Shown piece after piece: positions 1 through 6,172 of a DNA stretch of 25,887 bases. Below the pieces are notes generated by a model. It was not told the origin of the DNA and did no database searches. It worked only from the letters and a program-made list of their open reading frames with translations. This stretch comes from Acidiferrobacteraceae bacterium. Lineage in GTDB: Bacteria; Pseudomonadota; Gammaproteobacteria; Arenicellales; UBA868. The stretch lies in assembly GCA_002731295.1 (NCBI GenBank), contig PCBE01000045.1, forward strand, positions 1 through 25,887. The letters are read 5' to 3'. A program made the translations under genes and the position numbers. How positions within the stretch are numbered: the first letter of the stretch is position 1; every line of letters starts with the position of its first letter.

Positions 1-540
1 AAGCTTGCCGGCGGGGTCGCCGTAATCAAGGTCGGTGCGGCAACCGAGATTGAGATGAAGGAGAAGAAGGCCCGCGTCGAAGACGCGTTGCATTCAACCC
101 GTGCCGCAGTAGAAGAAGGCGTGGTTCCTGGCGGTGGGGTAGCCTTTGTACGGTGTCTGGGTGTGCTCGAAGGTGTTAAGGGCGACAATACTGATCAGGA
201 TGTCGGTGTCGGTATCGTCAAGCGCGCTATCGAGGAACCACTGCGTCAGATCGTTGCCAATGCCGGGGAAGAAGGCTCTGTTGTCTTGAACAATGTTGCT
301 GGTAAAGACGGTAACTACGGTTACAACGCCAGTACCGGTGAATATGGCGATATGATTCAGATGGGTATCCTGGACCCGACCAAGGTCACTCGGGCGGCGC
401 TCCAGAATGCAGCATCGATTTCCGGTCTTATGATCACGACCGAAGCGATGGTTGCTGAACTACCCGAAGACAAGCCAATGCCCCCGATGCCAGGAGGTGG
501 CGGTATGGACGGTATGGGTGGTATGGGCGGCATGATGTAA
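1..540 (+). CDS. groEL: 60 kDa chaperonin GroEL, C-terminal part (5' truncated by window)
   Basis: Subunit of the cytosolic GroEL double-ring chaperonin that folds proteins with GroES and ATP. The frame is open from the first base, so the gene starts outside the window. The visible 179 residues align with E. coli GroEL from about Lys371 to the end. They contain the KARVEDAL segment carrying the ATP-hydrolysis aspartate (E. coli Asp398, here residue 28 of the fragment), the PGGG turn, GNYGYNA, the [10 protein letters not shown] motif of the returning equatorial domain, and the typical flexible GGM-repeat tail ending in MGGMM. The length to the stop is normal. A strong terminator follows 30 bases after the stop, so groEL is the last gene of its operon (groES presumably lies upstream, not seen). 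No oddities. Confidence 0.97.
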   Translation, partial: KLAGGVAVIKVGAATEIEMKEKKARVEDALHSTRAAVEEGVVPGGGVAFVRCLGVLEGVKGDNTDQDVGVGIVKRAIEEPLRQIVANAGEEGSVVLNNVAGKDGNYGYNASTGEYGDMIQMGILDPTKVTRAALQNAASISGLMITTEAMVAELPEDKPMPPMPGGGGMDGMGGMGGMM

Positions 541-570
541 GCTGCCAGTCATAGCGCAAGTTGTATCCTG

Positions 571-603
571 AGGGCCCCGATTATTCGGGGCCTTCTTTGT
601 TTT
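571..603 (+). terminator. Rho-independent terminator of groEL
   Basis: GC-rich stem of about ten pairs (571-580 with 585-594, including one G-U) around the tetraloop TTAT, followed by a broken T-run (596-598 and 600-603). It lies 30 bases after the groEL stop. The same stem could also stop transcripts arriving from the minus-strand hydrolase, but on that strand it has no U-run. Confidence 0.85.
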
Positions 604-628
604 AGGGTAATTTAGGCGGGCTTTCGTT

Positions 629-1417
629 CTAGACGATGGTAATCAGCGCATCCAGCACATCATTGGGCCGTTCCATCATCAGGGAGTGGCCCGTACCCTC
701 AAGCAACTCGACGCGCGCGCCCGTTATGACCTTGGCCAATTCTTTGCCAGCTCTGGCAGGTGTCATGATGTCACGGTTTCCCAGAATAAACAGAGTTGGA
801 CACTGTATGGCCTCGGCGTGCACCACCCCGGTGTCATAGGAATTGCAGGCTGCAAGGCCGGTATGAATGACATCGTTATCTGAATGCTCAAGCAGCCGCA
901 GGGTGCCGCCGACCATCCACATTCCGGGATTCTCATTGCCACCAAGTTGAGCAGCTTTGCTGTAACCCCAATAGGTCAGCATGTCGATTGCAGCGTGGTC
1001 GTTTTGTGCAGCACTGCTCAGAAGGGACTTGTGGACCGCCATTGGTACAGCGGTACCGATAAGTGCCAACGATCGTGTGCGTTCCGGGTAGCGAGCAGCA
1101 AGGGCAAGCGTCACCAGCGACCCCATGCTGTGGCCGACCAAGGCAGCTTTTTCGATTTTCGCCGCATCCATGGCAGCGACAATTTCATCAGACATGTGTT
1201 CGATAGTATCCGGCGGAGGTCCTTCGGAACGACCATGGCCGGGCAGATCAGTCGCCAACACGTTGTACTGATGCCGGGCAAAAAAACGCGCGGGGAGGAC
1301 CCAGACAGTGTGATCCATCCCGGTCCCGTGTACAAAGACGACCGATTCCTGTTCAGACTGATGGTCCCTAGCACCTGTATAGGCGAATATATTTTTCTTG
1401 TTAGCATTGATATACAT
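629..1417 (-). CDS. Alpha/beta hydrolase fold protein
   Basis: A 262-residue single-domain alpha/beta hydrolase, probably cytosolic since no signal peptide is visible. The order of motifs is canonical: oxyanion-hole HGTG at 30-33, the LPGHGRS loop near 58-64, nucleophile elbow GHSMG with Ser97, acid Asp216 in GNRD, and His244 in GTGHS. A complete Ser-Asp-His triad means it should be an active esterase, lipase-like or C-C hydrolase; the substrate cannot be told from sequence. It starts 20 bases after the metY stop on the same strand and is probably co-transcribed with it. Homoserine O-acetyltransferase MetX also has this fold, but MetX is about 100 residues longer, so this is not a MetX. The start ATG is the first in frame and is supported mainly by the short spacing. 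Confidence 0.85.
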   Translation of the reverse strand: MYINANKKNIFAYTGARDHQSEQESVVFVHGTGMDHTVWVLPARFFARHQYNVLATDLPGHGRSEGPPPDTIEHMSDEIVAAMDAAKIEKAALVGHSMGSLVTLALAARYPERTRSLALIGTAVPMAVHKSLLSSAAQNDHAAIDMLTYWGYSKAAQLGGNENPGMWMVGGTLRLLEHSDNDVIHTGLAACNSYDTGVVHAEAIQCPTLFILGNRDIMTPARAGKELAKVITGARVELLEGTGHSLMMERPNDVLDALITIV

Positions 1418-1437
1418 GGTCGATCAGACTTCGGCGC

Positions 1438-2733
1438 TCAGGTTTTTTGCGCAGCGCCTAAAGCGGTTTCTAGATCCTGCAGCAGGTCCTGTGGATCTTC
1501 CAGTCCTACAGACAGGCGAATCAGCCCTTCTGAGATGCCGGCCGCTTGAAGCGCCTGGGCATCCATCCGGTGGTGGGTCGTGCTGGCGGGGTGAATCACG
1601 AGTGATTTGGCATCACCCACATTGGCAAGATGTGATAGCAGCTCGACTTTTTCGATGAATCGCTGCCCTGCAGTCCGCCCGCCCTTGATACTGAAGCTGA
1701 AAACGGCACCGCAACCGCGTGGCAACATCTCTTTAGCCAACCCGTGATCCGGATGGTCGGGCAACTCCGGATAACTGACCCACTCCACAGCATCGTGCTG
1801 TGACAGATACTTGACGATCTGCCGCGTGTTTTCAACATGTCGCTGCATACGAAGCGGCAGAGTCTCCATCCCTTGAAGCACCTGGAATGCCGTGGTCGGG
1901 CTCATACAGGCACCGAAGTCTCGCGCACCTTCTTTACGGGCACGGGTAATGAACGCTGCGGGGCCAAATTCAACTGCGAAATTCATGTTGTGAAAGCCGG
2001 CATAAGGTTCGGTCATCGTTGGGAACTTGCCCGAGGTCTCCCAGTCGAAAGTGCCACTGTCTACCAGCAGACCACCAATGACCACACCGTGCCCACTTAG
2101 GAATTTGGTGGCCGAGTGAAAAATAATGTCAGCGCCGAGATCAAATGGACGGCACAAATACGGCGTGGTGAAGGTTGAATCAATCATGAGTGGCAGGCCA
2201 TGCTGGTGTGCAACCTCGGCCAGGACAGGAATATTCAGCACTTCCAGTCCAGGGTTGCCGAGCGTCTCGCCAAATAAGAGGCGGGTTTCGGGCCGTATAG
2301 CAGCTGCAAACGCATCCGGGTCGCGAGGATCGACAAAAGTGGTTTCGATACCGAATCTGCGCAAGGTGTAGTCCAGCAGGTTGTGGGTGCCGCCATAAAT
2401 TGAACCTGAGGACACGATGTGTGAGCCCGCACTCATCAGAGTAGCAATAGCCAGATGGCATGCTGCTTGGCCGCTAGCCGTGGCGATCGCACCGACGCCA
2501 CCCTCTAAAGCCGCTATCCTTTCTTCCAGCACTGCAGTGGTCGGATTGGTGATTCTGGAATACACGTGTCCAGCACGTTCGACGTTAAAAAGTGCTGCTG
2601 CATGATCGGCACTTTTGAAAACATAAGATGCTGTTTGGTAGATCGGTGTAGCACGAGCACCCGTTGTCGGGTCGGGTTGTTGTCCCGCGTGCAGGGTCAG
2701 GGTGTCGAAACCGAACGTTTTCGGTGTAGTCAT
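1438..2733 (-). CDS. metY: O-acetylhomoserine sulfhydrylase (O-acetylhomoserine aminocarboxypropyltransferase)
   Basis: PLP enzyme of the Cys/Met metabolism family that makes homocysteine from O-acetylhomoserine and sulphide, giving direct sulfhydrylation towards methionine. The 431 residues are the usual MetY length; cystathionine synthases and lyases are about 390. Visible signatures are TLHAGQ at 13-18, YSRITNPT (58-65), the GQAACHLA segment after SASGQ-like residues 85-95, the GETLGNPGLEV strand, and the PLP-binding Lys210 in HSATKFLSGHG. The region TGARATPIYQTASYVF near 24-39 is also typical of MetY. A ribosome binding site (GGAGA) lies about five bases before the ATG. The gene heads a probable two-gene unit with the hydrolase and is preceded by a 340-base gap with hairpins that could hold its control region. 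Confidence 0.94.
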   Translation of the reverse strand: MTTPKTFGFDTLTLHAGQQPDPTTGARATPIYQTASYVFKSADHAAALFNVERAGHVYSRITNPTTAVLEERIAALEGGVGAIATASGQAACHLAIATLMSAGSHIVSSGSIYGGTHNLLDYTLRRFGIETTFVDPRDPDAFAAAIRPETRLLFGETLGNPGLEVLNIPVLAEVAHQHGLPLMIDSTFTTPYLCRPFDLGADIIFHSATKFLSGHGVVIGGLLVDSGTFDWETSGKFPTMTEPYAGFHNMNFAVEFGPAAFITRARKEGARDFGACMSPTTAFQVLQGMETLPLRMQRHVENTRQIVKYLSQHDAVEWVSYPELPDHPDHGLAKEMLPRGCGAVFSFSIKGGRTAGQRFIEKVELLSHLANVGDAKSLVIHPASTTHHRMDAQALQAAGISEGLIRLSVGLEDPQDLLQDLETALGAAQKT

Positions 2734-2760
2734 CTCGTTCTCCGAAACGGGTATCTATGT

Positions 2761-2819
2761 AACATGGTTTAACTTTAACTGTTCACCTAAGAATAGGCAT
2801 CGTTTTAAATATCCATGTT
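2761..2819 (-). promoter_or_regulatory. Nested inverted repeat in the metY leader
   Basis: A 7-base inverted repeat (AACATGG at 2761-2767, CCATGTT at 2813-2819) encloses a second small stem (CCTA at 2786-2789, TAGG at 2794-2797). It ends 28 bases before the metY start, so it would lie in the 5' leader or at the promoter. A sulphur-gene leader suggests a SAM-type riboswitch, but I could not match it to the SAM-II or SAM-V consensus from memory. Operator or RNA hairpin remain open. Confidence 0.35.
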
Positions 2820-2907
2820 TGCAACGTAGTGATCTAGTCGATTCAATTAAACAGCAGATGGAGCGATCCGTCGAACAGTTCTCTACCCCAAGGTGTTTAT
2901 TGATTTT

Positions 2908-2954
2908 GAGACTCTAGGCAGTCTCCCAGCCGCGGACTGACACAGGATCCGCAG
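2908..2954 (-). other. Two adjacent hairpins in the nrdJb-metY gap
   Basis: The 340-base gap 2734-3073 carries no convincing gene. In its middle are a perfect 6-bp stem (2908-2913 with 2920-2925, loop of six) and a 7-bp stem (2930-2936 with 2948-2954). In the second stem one pair is G-U when read on the minus strand but a C-A mismatch on the plus strand, which favours a minus-strand RNA, either the 3' end of nrdJab mRNA or a far upstream leader of metY. No U-run follows, so a simple intrinsic terminator is not supported. The remainder of the gap shows nothing I recognise. Confidence 0.35.
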
Positions 2955-3073
2955 ACGCATAGCTAGGGCAGGGGTTTAAGTAGTAATAGTACTAGCGCTG
3001 AAAATGGTTGTTCGAGGCTCAATCAGAACTTAGCCCGCATTGAACTGTGCTCAGTGGTGTTGCGGAAAACCGT

Positions 3074-3799
3074 TCAACCACATTTAGAGTCGCCGCAGTT
3101 GAGACAGGTCATGCAGCCATCGAGAAGAACGACAGCCTTGGTCTGGCATTTACTGCACAGTCTGGCTTCGGCGGGAAAACCAGTGGTCGAACTGTCCTCA
3201 GAATCAGGCTGATTTCTAGTTTCATATTCCTGGCGTTTGTCATCGACCAGTTTTTGTTGATGATCGTCGAGATCATCTTCCTGGATCATGCCGATCATTT
3301 TCATGTGTGCTTCGATCGCATCTCCTATCTCAGCAACCAGTGACGGTGTGTACTTTCCACCCCGTTTGAAATAACCGCCTTGAGGATCGAATACACTGCG
3401 TAGTTCTTCGACTAGAAAAGTGGCATCGCCGCCCTTGCGAAAAACAGCCGAGATGATTCGAGTCAGAGCAACGATCCACTGAAAATGATCCATGTTCTTA
3501 GAGTTGATAAAGATCTCGAATGGGCGGCGTTTCTCGTAAGGTGTTTCAGGATTTAGTACGATGTCATTGATGGTGACGTAAAGTGCATGCTCTGACAGTG
3601 GAGTCTTGATTTTGTAGGTGCTTCCGATCAGCATTTCTGGCCGTTCGAGCTTTTCATGCATCTGAATGACGTTGGAAGCAGAACCCTCAGCGCCCGCAAT
3701 CACCTCGTTTTCCGGCGCCATCCCAGCGGTCTTCGGCGGGTCACCCTCGGCTTTGATTACCTCGAAGTCGGTGATGGGGTTGTCGATCTTAATAACCAT
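3074..3799 (-). CDS. nrdJb: Class II ribonucleotide reductase, C-terminal subunit NrdJb (separate polypeptide)
   Basis: C-terminal portion of the adenosylcobalamin-dependent ribonucleotide reductase, encoded as its own gene as in Pseudomonas. The 241 residues end in cysteine pairs C215-x2-C218 and C229-x2-C232, then C235 and C240 in the terminal CGDSKCG. In this family the zinc-ribbon-like tail carries the shuttle cysteines that re-reduce the active-site disulphide using thioredoxin or glutaredoxin. The middle (about 75-170) holds the conserved segment with IFINSKNMDHFQW and FRKGGD, a domain seen at the end of unsplit NrdJ proteins. The ATG lies eight bases after the nrdJa stop, with GGTGGA as ribosome binding site inside that gap, so the two chains are made together. 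A 1:1 complex with NrdJa is inferred. Confidence 0.9.
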   Translation of the reverse strand: MVIKIDNPITDFEVIKAEGDPPKTAGMAPENEVIAGAEGSASNVIQMHEKLERPEMLIGSTYKIKTPLSEHALYVTINDIVLNPETPYEKRRPFEIFINSKNMDHFQWIVALTRIISAVFRKGGDATFLVEELRSVFDPQGGYFKRGGKYTPSLVAEIGDAIEAHMKMIGMIQEDDLDDHQQKLVDDKRQEYETRNQPDSEDSSTTGFPAEARLCSKCQTKAVVLLDGCMTCLNCGDSKCG

Positions 3800-3807
3800 A
3801 TTCCACC

Positions 3808-5928
3808 CTAAAATTTGCCGTAGTAACCTTCTTTTAGGGCATCAAACAGGTTGGCGGCCGTATGGGTTTCGCCATCATATTCGATTTCTTCGTTGCCCTT
3901 GGCTTCGACCATCTCCCCGTTTTCCAAGGTGAAGCGATAGGTGGTGTTTTCCAGGTCTTCTTCTTTGACCAGTACTCCCTGGAAGGCATCCGGGTTAAAC
4001 CGGAAAGTCGTGCAGCCTTTGAGGCCTTTTTCGTAGGCGTACATGTAGATATCTTCGAAATCCTCAAACGGGTAGTCCGTGGGCACGTTGGCAGTTTTGG
4101 AAATCGACGAATCAATCCATCTTTGTGCAGCAGCCTGTACGTCGACATGCTGTTTGGGGGTTATGGAGTCGGCGCTGACGAAATAATCCGGTAGCACGTT
4201 GTTATCGTCGTTTGGCGTCGAAGCAGGGTTGACCAAGCGGCGATATTCCAATAACTCAAACGACAGGACATCGATTTTTTCCTTGGTTTTCCGACCTTCG
4301 CGTATGACGTTTCGGCTGTACAAATGGGCAAAAGACGGCTCAATGCCGTTGCTCGCGTTATTCGCCAGGGACAAACTAATGGTGCCAGTAGGCGCGATAG
4401 AAGTATGGTGACTGTAGCGTGCGCCGTGTTCAGCAATCTTATCGGTGAGTTCATCGGGAAACTGTTGCATATAACGACTGTATTTTGCCATCAAGATAGA
4501 CCCTCTAACACGGTCGCCACTTTGATAACCATCAGTTACCATTTCGGGTCGTTTGGCCAGCATTTCTTTATCGACCGTAAACTCGTCCTGCATAATCGGT
4601 GCGGGCCCCTTTTCTATAGCGAGTTCAACACCGGTCTGCCAACCGACCTCAGCCATTTCACGTGAAACGCGTTCAGTGAAAGCCAGTGAATCTTTACTGC
4701 CATACTTCATCTGCATCATCGCCAATACAGAGCCCAGTCCCAGAAAGCCCATTCCGTGACGCCGTTTATATTCGATCTCGTGTCCTTGCTGACCAAGAGG
4801 CAACCCGTGAATATCAACCACGTTGTCTAGCATGCGGGAGAATATACTGACGACGCGACGGAACTGTTCCCAATTAAAACGCACACTCGCTGAAAACGGT
4901 TGTTCCACAAAGCGGGTTAGATTGATCGAGCCCAGCAAACAACTGCCATAAGGCGGCAAAGGTTGCTCGCCACACGGATTGGTCGCTCGGATCTCTTCAC
5001 AGAACCAGTTATTGTTCATCTCGTTGATTCGATCAATCAGAATAAATCCCGGTTCAGCGTAGTCGTAGGTTGAGGACATAATCAGGTTCCACAACCGGCG
5101 AGCTGGCAACGTGCGAAATACTTTGCAGGCGACCTCGCCTTTATCGTTGGTGACGTAGCCCTCACGACAGGGCCAGTGGCGCCAAGTGATCTGGCTCTTA
5201 CCATCATCAATTTCCGTTGCCAGAGCAGGAAATAGCAGTTCCCAGTCCGCATCGTTTCGTACAGCCTGCATGAACTCATCGGTGACTAAACAGGATAGAT
5301 TGAACTGCCGGAGTCGGCCGTTTTCCCGCTTAGACTGAATAAAATCAACGATATCTGGGTGGGCAATGTCAAAAGTGCCCATTTGTGCACCTCGACGACC
5401 ACCGGCAGAAGAGACCGTGAAACACATGGCGTCAAAAATATCCATAAAAGATAACGGTCCGGAGGTGTAAGCACCTGCGCCGCTCACAAAAGCGCCCTTT
5501 GGCCGCAACGTCGAGAACTCATAACCAATGCCACAACCGGCTTTCAGTGTCAGGCCGGCATCATGAACTTCAGTCAGTATGCCTTTCATTGAATCAGGGA
5601 TAGTGCCGGACACGGTACAGTTGATCGTACTGGTTGCTGGTTTGTGTTCTCGAGCACCCGCATTAGAAATGATCCGGCCCGCCGGGATGGCGCCGTTTCT
5701 AAGCGCCCACAAAAATTCTGTATACCAGTGATCTTGTTTTTCGCTGGTCTGTTCAACCGCGGCCAACGCGCTTGCGACCCGCTTGAAGGTGTCATCGATG
5801 GTGTGGTCAATTACTTGGCCCGACTTTGCTTTGAGCCGGTACTTCTTGTCCCAGATATCAATGGACGCAGGTTGTAACTCAACACCCGAGGCGTCGGTCT
5901 TGTGCTGTTCCAGTGATGCCTTTGTCAT
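3808..5928 (-). CDS. nrdJa: Adenosylcobalamin-dependent ribonucleoside-diphosphate reductase, catalytic subunit NrdJa
   Basis: Class II ribonucleotide reductase catalytic chain, making dNDPs with a cobalamin-generated thiyl radical; it needs no oxygen and no NrdB partner. The 706 residues show the ten-stranded-barrel hallmarks: first redox cysteine Cys104 in INCTVSGTI, the finger loop NPCGE at 317-321 with radical Cys319 and Glu321, and second redox cysteine Cys330, 11 residues on as in Lactobacillus NrdJ (408/419). GCGIGYEFS (131-139) and SSAGGRRGAQMGTF (173-186) are also typical class II stretches. No ATP-cone is obvious at the N-terminus. The protein ends without the cysteine tail, which is supplied by the next gene nrdJb. 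Its promoter carries two NrdR boxes and the leader of about 150 nt is structured. The start ATG is the first in frame. Confidence 0.95.
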   Translation of the reverse strand: MTKASLEQHKTDASGVELQPASIDIWDKKYRLKAKSGQVIDHTIDDTFKRVASALAAVEQTSEKQDHWYTEFLWALRNGAIPAGRIISNAGAREHKPATSTINCTVSGTIPDSMKGILTEVHDAGLTLKAGCGIGYEFSTLRPKGAFVSGAGAYTSGPLSFMDIFDAMCFTVSSAGGRRGAQMGTFDIAHPDIVDFIQSKRENGRLRQFNLSCLVTDEFMQAVRNDADWELLFPALATEIDDGKSQITWRHWPCREGYVTNDKGEVACKVFRTLPARRLWNLIMSSTYDYAEPGFILIDRINEMNNNWFCEEIRATNPCGEQPLPPYGSCLLGSINLTRFVEQPFSASVRFNWEQFRRVVSIFSRMLDNVVDIHGLPLGQQGHEIEYKRRHGMGFLGLGSVLAMMQMKYGSKDSLAFTERVSREMAEVGWQTGVELAIEKGPAPIMQDEFTVDKEMLAKRPEMVTDGYQSGDRVRGSILMAKYSRYMQQFPDELTDKIAEHGARYSHHTSIAPTGTISLSLANNASNGIEPSFAHLYSRNVIREGRKTKEKIDVLSFELLEYRRLVNPASTPNDDNNVLPDYFVSADSITPKQHVDVQAAAQRWIDSSISKTANVPTDYPFEDFEDIYMYAYEKGLKGCTTFRFNPDAFQGVLVKEEDLENTTYRFTLENGEMVEAKGNEEIEYDGETHTAANLFDALKEGYYGKF

Positions 5929-5945
5929 TTGTTGTTATTCCTAGT

Positions 5946-5994
5946 GGGGTAAAAGACCCCGCAGGCTGCACCCTCAAAATTCAAAGGGGGAGCC
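5946..5994 (-). ncRNA. Structured 5' leader of nrdJa, two hairpins
   Basis: Read on the minus strand the leader folds into an outer GGCT/AGCC plus CCCT/AGGG two-part stem (5964-5994) and, right after it, a GGGGT-CTTTT-ACCCC hairpin (5946-5960) that ends 17 bases before the ATG. Further upstream a 7-bp stem can form between the extreme 5' end (about 6073-6079) and 6029-6035. The structure lies between the predicted start of transcription (about 6080) and nrdJa. I see no consensus B12-box, so a classic cobalamin riboswitch is not claimed. It could belong to a described nrdJ-associated RNA class or be unrelated. Confidence 0.4.
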
Positions 5995-6060
5995 CGTTAA
6001 TCACCAGCTGCTATTTACGAATCTGAAAACGCCACTTTGTTTGGGCAGGTCTGGACAATA

Positions 6061-6109
6061 ACACTATATGTTGTGGCATTGAACAGAGCATACGCCCAAC
6101 ATATTGGGT
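6061..6109 (-). promoter_or_regulatory. Two NrdR boxes upstream of nrdJab
   Basis: Two 16-base palindromes match the NrdR consensus acaCwAtATaTwGtgt. Box 1 (6061-6076, ACACTATATGTTGTGG) agrees at 14 of 16 positions and box 2 (6094-6109, GCCCAACATATTGGGT) at 12 of 16. Their centres are 33 bases apart, close to three helical turns and slightly longer than the usual 31-32. They lie between the norD stop and the nrdJa start, with box 2 inside the promoter spacer and box 1 just downstream of the transcription start. NrdR is the nucleotide-sensing repressor of bacterial ribonucleotide reductase genes, so dNTP-dependent repression of nrdJab is inferred. Confidence 0.85.
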
Positions 6110-6116
6110 CGGTCAA
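6087..6116 (-). promoter_or_regulatory. Sigma70-type promoter of nrdJab
   Basis: On the minus strand a TTGACC -35 box (6116-6111) and a TATGCT -10 box (6092-6087) are separated by 18 bases. Transcription would start near A6080, giving a leader of about 150 nt. NrdR box 2 fills the spacer, which fits repression by blocking RNA polymerase. Confidence 0.6.
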
Positions 6117-6134
6117 CTTTTTTCATGGGGGCAC

Positions 6135-6155
6135 AAAAAATACCCTATAAAAGGG
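6135..6155 (-). terminator. Weak intrinsic terminator after the VWA gene
   Basis: Minus-strand CCCT/AGGG stem (6152-6155 with 6143-6146, loop of five) followed by TATTTTTT down to 6135. The stem is only four pairs, so termination is probably partial. It separates the upstream VWA gene from the nrdJ promoter. Confidence 0.5.
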
Positions 6156-6172
6156 CTTCGGACTATAGGCTG

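Noticed and set aside
1..6. HindIII site AAGCTT at the very first base, suggesting a clone end
   Set aside because: The window may simply start there; other HindIII sites occur inside and there is no vector sequence, so nothing can be concluded.
884..1549. 221-codon plus-strand frame opposite the hydrolase and metY
   Set aside because: It is antisense to two genes with clear family motifs, and its translation resembles no known family.
6011..6079. A 22-codon reading frame in the nrdJ leader, starting one base after the predicted transcript start
   Set aside because: It has no ribosome binding site, unremarkable composition and overlaps NrdR box 1; chance is the simplest explanation. It would be of interest only if a leaderless peptide were conserved.
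5929..6080. Classical cobalamin riboswitch upstream of nrdJa
   Set aside because: The conserved B12-box and the other core stretches are not visible; only simple hairpins are present.
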